Source of the DNA: Nocardia pseudovaccinii NBRC 100343
GTDB lineage: Bacteria > Actinomycetota > Actinomycetes > Mycobacteriales > Mycobacteriaceae
DNA length: 64,000 bases
Reading direction: 5' to 3'
Assembly (NCBI RefSeq): GCF_001613225.1
Contig: NZ_BDBY01000110.1
Location: forward strand, 1-64,000
The notes under the pieces are model-generated. The model was not told the origin of the DNA. It ran no database searches and saw only the letters and a list, made by a program, of their open reading frames with translations. Within the stretch, counting starts at the first letter, position 1, and every line of letters starts with the position of its first letter. Positions 35,407 through 44,314 of the stretch are shown here, piece by piece. Made by a program: the position numbers and the translations under genes.

Positions 35407-37491
35407 TCACTTGGCGTGTCGATCCTTGTCGGCTGCGTTATCCGTCGCGGCGTCGGTACGGGATTGCGGTGTGACGCAGACGTGGTCGTCCTTCACCGCC
35501 TCCCGCCACACATAGCCCTGGATGCAGGTATCCGGTCCATAGGTGTGGTCGGTAGTGCTGACCCGTGAAGTGGCTTGGCTGTTCTCCGTTTTGGTGCGAT
35601 CCGCGATCGTTTGGGCGACACATACGTGGTCGTCGGGCTTCGCGAGCCGGAAGACGAAGCCCGGCTTGCACGGTGGTCCTTGCGAGACAGTCACGGTGAC
35701 CACAGTGTCCTTGGCGACCGCTGTCTTCGCGACGGGGTCGGTCGATATCACGGCACCGTCGGCGATCTTGGTATCCGGCTGTTCGACCACCTTGGTCTTC
35801 AGCCCGGCAGCGCTCAGAACCGAGAGTGCGTCGGCCTTCGGTTTCTTTGTTACATCGGGGACGGGGATGGGCGCTGGACCGCTCGAGACGGCGACATTGA
35901 CCGCGGATCCCTTGTCCACCTTGGATTTTGCTGCGGGATCGGTGGCGATGACCTTGCCAGCGGCAACGGTGGCGCTCGACTGTTCGGCGATGTCGACGGT
36001 CAAACCGACGGCCTGGATCTTCTCGGTCGCTTCGGCTTTCGGCTTTCCGACCACATCGGGTACCTCGACCTGTTCCTTACCGCCGGTGCCGCCCGTACCG
36101 CCGGTCGTGGTCGGGGGAGCCACCGTGGTGGTCGGTGTGGGACCGGTCGACACCTTGAGAACGATCTTGCTGCCCGGTTCCTTCTTTTCCCCCGCCGCGG
36201 GACTGCTCGAGATCACCAACCCTTTGGCAATGGCCGGATCCGGCACTTCGATGGACCGCTCGACCTCGAATTGCCCCGCTTTCAACGCGGCCTCGGCATC
36301 GGCCTGCTTCAACCCCTCCACATTGGGCACCTCGATCAGGCATCCGCCGTCACACGGCCCGATCGATACGAACAACTGAACCGGCTCACCGTGCTTCAAC
36401 TCATATCCCGCAACCGGTTTGGACTCGATCACCTGGCCCAGCGGCACATTCGGATCGGCCCGCTGCACGATGACCGGCTTATAGCCCGCGTTCTCCAGGA
36501 TCTGCTCGGCAGCGAGCTGGATCATGCCGGTGGTCCCCGGCACCGTGTCCTTGTGCTTGGGCACCAGCGCGATAACGGCCAACGTCAGCGCGAGCAGTAC
36601 CACCACCGCGGTCGGCACCCACCACGGGAAGACGGGAACCTGATTCCGCACACCGTTCAGCCCGATCGGGGGAGCGCCGTCGGCCGGACTCACCTGAGCA
36701 GTGAAGGCATGAGAATCTGTGCGGCCGAACCACTTTCGCGAACCGCCGACCATTACCGGCGTTTCCGCACTCGCTCCCGGCGCGAGGGTGGTGATGGCCT
36801 GCGGTGGCTCGAAGGTCAGCGCGCCGGCCCGGTCGGCGAGCACCACCTGCACGCCCAGCGCAACATTGCCGAGATTCGTGGCCACCACGGTATGCCGCGC
36901 GGGTTTGCGCCCGCGACTGGATTCCGGTTGCAGCGCCGCCTTCAACTCGGTGAACGAGCCCATGGTCACCGTGCCGGAGACCTTGTCCTCGACCCTGGCA
37001 TTCACCCGCGACCGCGCGCCCACCACAAATGGCGCGCGCCCGGCCCGCACCCCGGCATCGCGTGGTGGTGCGAACCGGAGCACCGCGGTGACCTTCGCAT
37101 CCGGATATACGCTGAGTACAGCGGGTTCCAGATGTGCGAACGGTCGCAGCGGACCGGCGACGCCGAGTTCGAACTCCTCCACCCGGGTGCCGGTGTTGTG
37201 CACGGTCACCGTGCTGACCACGGCCGCGCCCGGATCGACGCTCAACTCGGGCGGGTCCATGGTCACCCGGACCCCGAAGCGCTGTGGGCTCGACGGTGTC
37301 GCCGGACCGTTCGGTTGCCGAGGCGCCCCGGGGAAGACCCCGGCCGTCTCGGCGCGCGTCGGGTTCGGCGGCTTTGCCGCCGGATCCGAGAACGCCGTGG
37401 TCGCCCAGCCCAGGTACGTGCGGCACTGCGGATTCACGCAGAATTCGGCATTCTCGGAGTTGGGCTGTCCGCAGTTCGAACATTCGCGCAC
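35407..37491 (-). CDS. Zinc-ribbon, membrane-anchored PASTA protein in the eCIS operon
   Basis: GTG 37491 has AAGGAG upstream. The 694-residue protein has a zinc ribbon (Cys4, 7, 18, 23), beta-sandwich cytosolic domains (about 70-270) and one transmembrane helix (about 285-308, VVVLLALTLAVIALV). Four PASTA-like repeats outside follow (the first divergent). Two Cys-bounded motifs end the protein (CKPGFVFR...DDHVCV, CIQGYVWR...DDHVCV). PASTA domains bind peptidoglycan or muropeptides. Placed between the ATPase and DUF4157 genes, it could dock cytoplasmic eCIS particles at the membrane, as the membrane protein CisA does in Streptomyces. That role is inferred. Confidence 0.85.
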   Translation of the reverse strand: MRECSNCGQPNSENAEFCVNPQCRTYLGWATTAFSDPAAKPPNPTRAETAGVFPGAPRQPNGPATPSSPQRFGVRVTMDPPELSVDPGAAVVSTVTVHNTGTRVEEFELGVAGPLRPFAHLEPAVLSVYPDAKVTAVLRFAPPRDAGVRAGRAPFVVGARSRVNARVEDKVSGTVTMGSFTELKAALQPESSRGRKPARHTVVATNLGNVALGVQVVLADRAGALTFEPPQAITTLAPGASAETPVMVGGSRKWFGRTDSHAFTAQVSPADGAPPIGLNGVRNQVPVFPWWVPTAVVVLLALTLAVIALVPKHKDTVPGTTGMIQLAAEQILENAGYKPVIVQRADPNVPLGQVIESKPVAGYELKHGEPVQLFVSIGPCDGGCLIEVPNVEGLKQADAEAALKAGQFEVERSIEVPDPAIAKGLVISSSPAAGEKKEPGSKIVLKVSTGPTPTTTVAPPTTTGGTGGTGGKEQVEVPDVVGKPKAEATEKIQAVGLTVDIAEQSSATVAAGKVIATDPAAKSKVDKGSAVNVAVSSGPAPIPVPDVTKKPKADALSVLSAAGLKTKVVEQPDTKIADGAVISTDPVAKTAVAKDTVVTVTVSQGPPCKPGFVFRLAKPDDHVCVAQTIADRTKTENSQATSRVSTTDHTYGPDTCIQGYVWREAVKDDHVCVTPQSRTDAATDNAADKDRHAK

Positions 37492-37604
37492 GGCCGATCT
37501 CCTTGTCGTCACGTGAGTCGAGTATGCGTGGCGGCGACGCCGCCGACAGTCGACCGGCGTGACGGCGAAAGGGCAGCCGATACTGCCCGATCGGGCAATC
37601 CCGA

Positions 37605-39647
37605 CTAGCGCAGGGCTTCGTGGTATTCGCCGAATTCTGTTGCCAGAGTGAGTCTTCCGAGCTTGCGATACTCCCGGTGCACACCGGCGACGAGGTCGGC
37701 GGTACGCAGTTCCCTTCCGGCGTCGGCGGCGAGGTAGGCGGCGGTGACGACGGCCGAGCGGATATTGCCGCCGGACAATTCGAAACCGCGGGCGCAGAAA
37801 TCCAGGTCGAGGTCCGTGGCCTGGGGAATCCTGGTGCCGATGCAGCGCTCCCACAGGCTGCGCCGTGCGCTCTCGTCGGGCAGCGTGTAGTTCACTACGA
37901 CATCCAGGCGGCGGGTGAACGCGTCGTCCAGATTCGCCCGCAGATTCGTCGCGAGAATGGCCAGTCCGTCGAAGGATTCCATGCGCTGCAGCAGATAGGC
38001 GCTTTCAATATTCGCGTAGCGGTCGTGTGAGTCGCGGACCTCGGTACGACGGCCGAACAGGGCGTCCGCCTCGTCGAACAACAGCACCGCGTTCACACCC
38101 GCCGCCGCGACGAAGATGCGCTCCAGATTCTTCTCGGTCTCGCCGATGTACTTGTCGACGACCGTCGCGAGATTCACGGTGTAGAGGTCGAGTCCGAGAT
38201 CTGCGGCGATCACCTCCGCCGACATCGTCTTACCGGTGCCGGAGTCGCCCGCGAACAATGCCGTGACGCCGCGGCCACGTCCGCCGCCCGGCCGCATCCG
38301 CCACTCGTCGAGCACCAGCGCGCGCTGCCTGGCGCGCAACGCGACCTCGCGCAGTTGGTCGAGCACCGGTGCGGGCAGCACCAGATCCGGCCAGCCGACG
38401 CCGGGTTCGATTCGGCGGGCCAGTCGCTCGAGGCCCGCGCCGTTCTGGGCGCGGGCGCCGCGGCGTAGATCCGCCGCCGAGACCGGCCGCCCGGACAGTT
38501 CGGCGTACGCGGCGGCTGCGGCGGCGGCGCGCGCGACTTGTTCTGGGGTCAGCACGAATTGCATGGTCGCGGCCGCCGGGTCGAGTTCGTCGGGCAGTCG
38601 GTCATCGAGGGTGCTGCGCCACATGCGGGTGCGGTCCTCGGCATTCGGCGGCTCGATATCGAAGGTCAGCGGCTGCCGGGTCACCCATTCCGGATCCCAT
38701 ACCGCCGTGCCGACCAGTACGACGCAGGTCGATGCCTCGGCGATCTGCCGGATGGTTTCGGGTCGTTCGGTGAAGACATCGATACCGGCCGCGATCAGCA
38801 CCGCTCCGGTCAGTCGTGCCTCGAGCACCGCGGCGGACAGCAGGTCCGAATGTTCGGCGACCCGGCACAGGTCGATGATCAGTGCGGCGCGATCGTGGTG
38901 TCGCGCGGCTGCGACGGCGGCGGCGGCACCGCCCCCGCCGGGACGTTCCCGTAGATAGAGCAGCGGGGAGCGGGTCCGCAGTGCCGCGACCAGTCGGGAA
39001 TCCGCGGTGTCGGGGCACGGCGGTTCCGGCGAGATCGCTTGGCGCAGTTCGGATTCGGGTGTGTTGTCACCCAAGAGGTATCCGACGACGCGGTCCGGGA
39101 CACGCAGTGTCCTCGACAGCAGCGGACGGTCCGCGTCGTCGACCGCGAGCAGACCCCCGCGCACCAGCGCCCCGGTCGCGGCGAATCTGGCGCGCCCCTC
39201 CGCCGCTGCGGCGGGCACACCACACAGCGAAAGGGCGAGGCCCACAGTCGCTCTGCGACGGGTCACGTCGTCGTTGAGATAGCCGTACAGCCATTCGAAT
39301 CTGGCATCCACATCCGGTATCAGTGCGACGAGCAGGATTTCGACATCGAGGGCATCGAGTCCGAACGCGTCGACCACCTGCGCGAGCCGCACGTCCTTGC
39401 CGTCGGCCCGCGCCGCAGCGGCCGCGGCGTCGGCATCGGTGACGCACTGTGACTCGGGTTGATCCGGTCCGACCGGCTCATGCCGGGTCCGCAGCAGCCG
39501 TTCGACCGCGTCGTCGGAGAGATACAGGCCGCGAAACGGGTCGTCCGGCTGCGGGTCGCCGACGCGGCGCTGCGCGACCGCCCGGCGCACCCTTGCCTCG
39601 ACAATTCCCAAGCGGGCCAACAGATATCGCAGACTCGACGTACTCAC
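37605..39647 (-). CDS. eCIS AAA+ ATPase (Afp15-like)
   Basis: The 680-residue protein has a helical N-terminal region and two AAA-type modules. The second is complete: Walker A GDSGTGKT, Walker B VLLFDEADALFG, sensor 1 ILATNLRANLDDAF and the arginine finger FTRRLD. The first is degenerate with no Walker A. It matches the long AAA ATPase present in almost all eCIS loci, which assists assembly of the particle and is not part of it. GTG 39647 overlaps the Pvc16-like gene by four bases. Confidence 0.93.
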   Translation of the reverse strand: MSTSSLRYLLARLGIVEARVRRAVAQRRVGDPQPDDPFRGLYLSDDAVERLLRTRHEPVGPDQPESQCVTDADAAAAAARADGKDVRLAQVVDAFGLDALDVEILLVALIPDVDARFEWLYGYLNDDVTRRRATVGLALSLCGVPAAAAEGRARFAATGALVRGGLLAVDDADRPLLSRTLRVPDRVVGYLLGDNTPESELRQAISPEPPCPDTADSRLVAALRTRSPLLYLRERPGGGGAAAAVAAARHHDRAALIIDLCRVAEHSDLLSAAVLEARLTGAVLIAAGIDVFTERPETIRQIAEASTCVVLVGTAVWDPEWVTRQPLTFDIEPPNAEDRTRMWRSTLDDRLPDELDPAAATMQFVLTPEQVARAAAAAAAYAELSGRPVSAADLRRGARAQNGAGLERLARRIEPGVGWPDLVLPAPVLDQLREVALRARQRALVLDEWRMRPGGGRGRGVTALFAGDSGTGKTMSAEVIAADLGLDLYTVNLATVVDKYIGETEKNLERIFVAAAGVNAVLLFDEADALFGRRTEVRDSHDRYANIESAYLLQRMESFDGLAILATNLRANLDDAFTRRLDVVVNYTLPDESARRSLWERCIGTRIPQATDLDLDFCARGFELSGGNIRSAVVTAAYLAADAGRELRTADLVAGVHREYRKLGRLTLATEFGEYHEALR

Positions 39648-40258
39648 CGCGATACCGCCTTGCGTGGCGCGTCGACGGTCGCACCGTCGCGGTCCTGCAT
39701 ACCGACCGTGACACCATCGGTGGCGGGCGGCGCGGCAGGCAGCCGTCGGCCACCGTCCGCGGGGGCGGTGACGACGAGATCCAGCGACGGCTTCAACTCC
39801 CCGCCGAGTGCCGACCAGACGTCGGCGAAGGAGCGATCCTCAGGCGGTGGCAAGGCGATATTCAATGCCACCGGCAAGCCCATATCGCCCAGCGTCCCGG
39901 TCAGCGAGGCGGGTGGAATCTGGTCGTGGCGCAGGAAACACGACAGCAGCGCCGACAGCAGTCGATGCTCGTCCTCGGGCCGCTGGGTCCATGCCGTGAT
40001 CAGGTAGGAGAGTTTGAAATACCGGGGACCTTGGTGTCTGTTGACCACGACACCGCGGTCGTCGTACTCGTTGATGAGGCCGCGCTGGCGTCGCCGCAGG
40101 TCCTCGCGGATGTCGTAGAGAAACATGTTGACCGTCGGCGAATTGCGCCGCGCGGCCCAATCTTTGGTCGGCGCGTCGAATACCACATCGACCTCGTTCC
40201 GATCGACCGCATCGGCTCCGATCAGCGTCCGCAGCGCGTCGTCCACCTCGACGAACAC
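39644..40258 (-). CDS. eCIS tail terminator/cap protein (Pvc16-like, DUF4255)
   Basis: The 204-residue protein starts VFVEVDDALRTLIGAD and includes VNMFLYDIREDLRRRQRG and FKLSYLITAWTQRPEDEHRL. These are core signatures of the Pvc16/DUF4255 family that caps the distal tube end and fixes sheath length. The C-terminal 40 residues are a disordered extension. It is coupled to the AAA gene by a four-base overlap and lies 13 bases after the LuxR-type regulator. Confidence 0.92.
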   Translation of the reverse strand: MFVEVDDALRTLIGADAVDRNEVDVVFDAPTKDWAARRNSPTVNMFLYDIREDLRRRQRGLINEYDDRGVVVNRHQGPRYFKLSYLITAWTQRPEDEHRLLSALLSCFLRHDQIPPASLTGTLGDMGLPVALNIALPPPEDRSFADVWSALGGELKPSLDLVVTAPADGGRRLPAAPPATDGVTVGMQDRDGATVDAPRKAVSR

Positions 40259-40271
40259 CGTGTCACCAGCC

Positions 40272-40886
40272 TTAGATCAGGCCCTGGCGCAGCGCGTAGG
40301 CCACGGCATGGGACCGGTTGCGCAACTGCAGGCGGCTGGTGATGTCGTGCAGCGCATTCTTGATGGTGCGCTGCGAGTAGCAGAGTTTGGCGGCGATCTC
40401 GGCCGTGTCATCGCCCTCGGCGACCAAGCGCAGGATCTCGATCTCCCGCTGCGAAAGACCGGTCAGGCTGAGTCCGCGCGGATGCAGCACTTGGCGCTGC
40501 AACCGGCCGACCTGATCGAGCAGCCGGCCGAGCAGGTCGGGCGGCACCGTGCCCTCGCCGCGCGCCGCGGCACATGCCGCACGGGCCAGACGTTCGGCCG
40601 AAGCGTCCTGTCGGCGCACCAGTCCCGCGATCCCGGCCTCGACCGCCGCGGCCAATCCGTGCTCGTCGAAGTCGGATGCGACGAGTACCGGACGGCAGCT
40701 GCCGCGCTGCAGGCGCCGCAGCGTCTGCAGGGTGGACTCGTCGACGGTATCGGCGACGACCAGTGCGACGACGGCCCGCGTCGGATCGTCGGCGACCAGC
40801 ACCTCCGTCCGCGATCGCAACTGGGCGATGAGACCGGCGCGCGAGATCGGGTCGCGCGCGTCGACATAGACCGCGGTTCTCTCCAT
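40272..40886 (-). CDS. NarL/LuxR-type regulator heading eCIS arm B
   Basis: The 204-residue protein has a C-terminal LuxR HTH (LSQREIEILRLVAEGDDTAE, then YSQRTIKNALHDITSRL). The N-terminal domain is receiver-like, but the usual acidic pair and phosphorylation loop are poorly conserved (VYVDARDPISRAGL; VALVVADTVDE). It may be an atypical, phosphorylation-independent response regulator. No histidine kinase gene is near. It is the first gene of arm B and probably controls that operon. An ATG with GGTGCTCC upstream starts it. Confidence 0.88.
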   Translation of the reverse strand: MERTAVYVDARDPISRAGLIAQLRSRTEVLVADDPTRAVVALVVADTVDESTLQTLRRLQRGSCRPVLVASDFDEHGLAAAVEAGIAGLVRRQDASAERLARAACAAARGEGTVPPDLLGRLLDQVGRLQRQVLHPRGLSLTGLSQREIEILRLVAEGDDTAEIAAKLCYSQRTIKNALHDITSRLQLRNRSHAVAYALRQGLI

Positions 40887-41163
40887 CGGAGCACCTCTCG
40901 TGAGGACTGGGCTTCGAGTGCTCTCGATGCCTGGAACTCGAGCATCCGCGGACTTCTAACCGTGCACTCATCAAGAACTAAACGTGCAGGTCGTTGCCCG
41001 TTCGGGCATGGTGTTCGAGGGCATCGGCGCAGGTAGGGGCCGATACTGTTCGCGGCGCTCACGACCGAGGCGGCTGCGTGCTGGCGGATCGGGCAGATGC
41101 GGTGCGGTGGGTGCGCGGCCACGCTGTTGTCCATTCCGCATTCGAGCGCGTGGGGACACCTGG

Positions 41164-43209
41164 ATGGGATCGATTCGTAATAACCGTGAACCGCATCGTC
41201 GGCTGGCGACGGTGCTGCTTTTTGTGGCGATGGTCATCGTGATGGCGGTGGGTGGTCTGCTGTCCGGGAATCGGATCGGGTACGCGGGTGCCGCGCCGGT
41301 CTCGACCTCACCCGGTCCGGCTCCGGTCACCACTTCACCGGGTCCGGCTCCGGTCACCGTTGTCACCGGGACGACTGTGCCGCCGGTAGTTTCGTCATCT
41401 GCTCGGGTCGAGCCGACGACCGCTACGACATCGGCCGTGCCGTTGCGAACGACGGTTGCCGCCACGACGGTGACTTCGTCTGGGACCGCGACAAGCACCG
41501 GGGCGACGACAAGCACTGGGCCGACGACCACGACATGCCCGAGCACGACAGGACCGACCACTGCGACCGGTCAGCCTTGCGGCGCCAAAGTACCGGTTTG
41601 TCCAACAGTCACAACAGCGGTCACCAGCTCGGCCGTTCCGTGCATCGAAACCAAATCAGGTATCTCCTCGACGATTTCGACCATCGTGACGACGACGATA
41701 TCGACAACGGCGACCACGACCACGGACCGTCCGGTGGTCATGACCAATGACGTGCAGATCCCACCGCCGCCGCGCAATCAGCCCGCCCCGGAACGCACGG
41801 TCCCCGACGATCTCTCGCAATCGTCGCCGTGCGCGGTGATCACCGGCCCGATGGCCAAGGGCCAGTATACGGTTTCGTCGCCGTTCGGTCAGCGCGGCGG
41901 TGAATTCCACCGCGGCATCGATCTCGCCGCGCGAGAGGGCACTCCGATTTATGCGGTGCTGGACGGCAAGGTCTCGGCGGCAGGACCGGCGACCGGATTC
42001 GGGAACTGGATCGTCATCGACTCGACGACATCCACCGGTCAGGTCTCGACCGTCTATGGACACATGTACGACAACGGTCTGCACGTCAAAACCGGTGACA
42101 TCGTGAAGGCGGGCCAGCACATCGCCGATGTCGGCAGCAATGGCCAATCCTCCGGCGCCCATTTGCATTTCGAGTTGTGGCAGGGCCTGCGACTGGGCAG
42201 CGGTAAGGCCGTCGATCCCGCGCCGATGCTGGAGCAGGCCGCGCCCGCGGCATCGCAGTCGGCGCTGAAGATCGCGCATGCGATAGCCGACTGCGCCGTG
42301 CGTCCGGGGACGGGCCTCGCGCCGGGCAAGGTGCCGCAGGAATTCGTGCCGTGGCTGGTCAAGGGTGCCGCCGAATGCCCGAACAGCGGTATCACCGCGC
42401 CGCTGCTGGCCGGACAACTGAAGGCGGAGAACAACTTCAACTACGGTGCGAACGCTCCGGTGTCGTCCACTGGTGCGAGGGGCCCGGCGCAGTTCATGCC
42501 CGGCACCTGGGAGACGTGGAAGGTCGACGCCGACAACAACGGTGTCGCCGATATCAACAGCATTGCCGATTCCGTTGTGGCACAGGCGCATTTCATGTGC
42601 AAGAACTGGAAGGACACCTCGGCGGGGGTGAACAGCGGTTCGCTGCGGGGCGATGCGGTCGACCTCGCGTTGGCCGCGTACAATGCGGGCTTCGGGGCGG
42701 TCCAGGCCGCGGGCGGCATGCCCTCCGGCGGTGATTACACCACGCAGACCCGGCCTTATGTGCGCACCATCAGGGATCTCGAACGCCAATTCGCCTCGAC
42801 CGACTTCAGTGCGACGCCGGATCAGCAGTCTGATCGCACGGCCAAGGCGGCACAGGCGGCGAAGGAGTATCTCGGCACCGAATACGCCTGGGGCGGCGGA
42901 AATACCAAGGGCCCCACGCTCGGTGGTTTCGACTCACCCGGTTTGGCGAGCTACGTGACCTACGTCGCGACCGGTGGCGGCACCACGCTGCCACGTACCG
43001 TCCAGCAGCAATGGGCGCAGGGCCATGAGATAGCCACCGATCAGGCCAAACCTGGCGATCTCGTATTCAGCGAATGGAATTCGAACGGAACACCGCGGCA
43101 TGTCGGCATCGCGATCGGCGACGGCCGGATGGTGCACGCGTCGAGCACCGACGGCGCGGTTGTCGAGGCGGCCATTGCCGCCGATGCCAAGGTACGGAGC
43201 ATGTCATGA
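41164..43209 (+). CDS. Membrane-anchored cell-wall hydrolase: M23, SLT and degenerate NlpC/P60
   Basis: ATG 41164 is chosen; the longer frame upstream lacks any N-terminal signal. The 681-residue protein has a membrane helix (14-34), a Thr/Pro-rich wall-spanning linker (45-200) and a LytM/M23 domain (about 238-345; HRGID and AHLHFELW zinc motifs intact). A lytic-transglycosylase-like domain follows (about 395-520; KAENNFN, GPAQFMPGTWETW), then an NlpC/P60 fold (about 570-681). In the last, the usual D-C-S-G-L reads D-S-P-G-L (Ser591), so the catalytic Cys is missing while the His motif RHVGIAIGDG remains. Multi-enzyme proteins like this cut peptidoglycan in remodelling or DNA-transfer machines. 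It is coupled to the next gene. Confidence 0.9.
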   Translation: MGSIRNNREPHRRLATVLLFVAMVIVMAVGGLLSGNRIGYAGAAPVSTSPGPAPVTTSPGPAPVTVVTGTTVPPVVSSSARVEPTTATTSAVPLRTTVAATTVTSSGTATSTGATTSTGPTTTTCPSTTGPTTATGQPCGAKVPVCPTVTTAVTSSAVPCIETKSGISSTISTIVTTTISTTATTTTDRPVVMTNDVQIPPPPRNQPAPERTVPDDLSQSSPCAVITGPMAKGQYTVSSPFGQRGGEFHRGIDLAAREGTPIYAVLDGKVSAAGPATGFGNWIVIDSTTSTGQVSTVYGHMYDNGLHVKTGDIVKAGQHIADVGSNGQSSGAHLHFELWQGLRLGSGKAVDPAPMLEQAAPAASQSALKIAHAIADCAVRPGTGLAPGKVPQEFVPWLVKGAAECPNSGITAPLLAGQLKAENNFNYGANAPVSSTGARGPAQFMPGTWETWKVDADNNGVADINSIADSVVAQAHFMCKNWKDTSAGVNSGSLRGDAVDLALAAYNAGFGAVQAAGGMPSGGDYTTQTRPYVRTIRDLERQFASTDFSATPDQQSDRTAKAAQAAKEYLGTEYAWGGGNTKGPTLGGFDSPGLASYVTYVATGGGTTLPRTVQQQWAQGHEIATDQAKPGDLVFSEWNSNGTPRHVGIAIGDGRMVHASSTDGAVVEAAIAADAKVRSMS

Positions 43210-43715
43210 GCATTCGCCGAATCCTGTTCGCCCTGCTGTTCGCGGTCGTCGGTATCGCGTCGATCAGCGCCTGCGGTTCAACGGTGCGCGGTCTCGCACT
43301 TCCGGCCCCGCTCGCTGCCGCTGATACTGCGGATCCGAATATTGTTCTGCGCGATGGCTTCTCGACGATGTTCGGTTGGCGACCGCAGAGCGACAACTCA
43401 CCCGACGACGCTTACGCCCGCGCCCGTCCGTACCTCACCGATCAACTCGGCGCCCGCGCTCGCGAGACCACCTCCGGCGGTTCGAAGACGCAGTGGAAAG
43501 CGTGGGCGGACGCCAAGGCGAAGGTCGAGGTCACCGTGCAGGTCACGACCGACGAACATCCGGCGGATCAATCCGCGCGCATCGATCGCGTGGTGCTGAT
43601 CGGCCAGACGATCACCGATGCCGCGGCGAAACCGATCGAGAGCATCGAAATCACGGTCTGGGCAACCGTTGTGCAGACCGAACAAGGCTGGCGCATCCAC
43701 GCCATGCACTTCTGA
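43206..43715 (+). CDS. Lipoprotein of unknown function, NTF2-like, copy 1
   Basis: ATG 43206 overlaps the hydrolase stop by four bases. The 169-residue protein has a lipoprotein signal with lipobox SISAC (Cys23), then a single small domain with pattern FSTMFGWRP, YLTDQLG, VQVTTDEHPAD and a final WRIHAMHF strand. This suggests an NTF2/VirB8-periplasmic-like cone. It is a paralogue of the next gene. It probably sits on the outer face of the membrane next to the hydrolase. Confidence 0.85.
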   Translation: MSIRRILFALLFAVVGIASISACGSTVRGLALPAPLAAADTADPNIVLRDGFSTMFGWRPQSDNSPDDAYARARPYLTDQLGARARETTSGGSKTQWKAWADAKAKVEVTVQVTTDEHPADQSARIDRVVLIGQTITDAAAKPIESIEITVWATVVQTEQGWRIHAMHF

Positions 43716-43725
43716 GGAGGTTGCC

Positions 43726-44220
43726 ATGTCCAAACCGCGGTACGCATTCATCCTGCTCGCATGGCTCGCCGCAGCACTGTGCGTCGCGTGTTCCTCGACG
43801 CCGTCCGGTAGCGATGACAAGCCCGCCGACAACGCGGCGATCGAGACCATCACCTCCGGCCTGCGGACCATGTTCACCTGGCACCCGGGGACCGATACCA
43901 GCAGGCTCGACGCATTCCGGCGCGCAACGCCCTGGCTCACCGACAAGTTCGCGGCGACCTCGGCGACGACGTCCGAACGGGGCCCGGGGGTGCAGTGGGA
44001 TCAGTGGGCGCGTGCGCGTTCCACCGTCGAGGCCACTGTGCTGATCCTGGGTACCGAGCACGGTGCCGATACCGATCAGCGGCTCGATCGGCTGGCGATG
44101 ATCACCCAGGATGTCAAAGCGCCCGACGGCACCGTTATCGACAGCATCGACCTCACCGCCAAGGTGACCCTGCAGCGCTCCGGCCGGGACTGGCGCATCG
44201 ATTCGGTCGAATTCGTCTGA
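43726..44220 (+). CDS. Lipoprotein of unknown function, NTF2-like, copy 2
   Basis: ATG 43726 has a perfect GAGGAGG site. The 164-residue protein has lipobox CVAC (Cys22) and the same domain pattern as copy 1 (LRTMFTWHPGTDTSR, PWLTDKF, then TVEATVLILGTEHGADTDQR and WRIDSVEF), at low identity. The pair arose by old tandem duplication. With the hydrolase they form a three-gene envelope module that resembles parts of actinobacterial conjugation or wall-remodelling loci, but no other such genes are present. Confidence 0.85.
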   Translation: MSKPRYAFILLAWLAAALCVACSSTPSGSDDKPADNAAIETITSGLRTMFTWHPGTDTSRLDAFRRATPWLTDKFAATSATTSERGPGVQWDQWARARSTVEATVLILGTEHGADTDQRLDRLAMITQDVKAPDGTVIDSIDLTAKVTLQRSGRDWRIDSVEFV

Positions 44221-44314
44221 GCATGCGCAGGTGTTATAGGCGTTCGGGGTGCGTGGGGATGGATGGGTGCATAGGCTCACAGGGCTTGTATTTCGATTGC
44301 CTGGAGTTTTCTCG

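Noticed and set aside
40887-41163. Operator or start region for the LuxR-type regulator and the hydrolase
   Set aside because: Several CTCGAG-like short inverted repeats occur, but none is longer than expected in GC-rich DNA and no clear promoter pair is visible.
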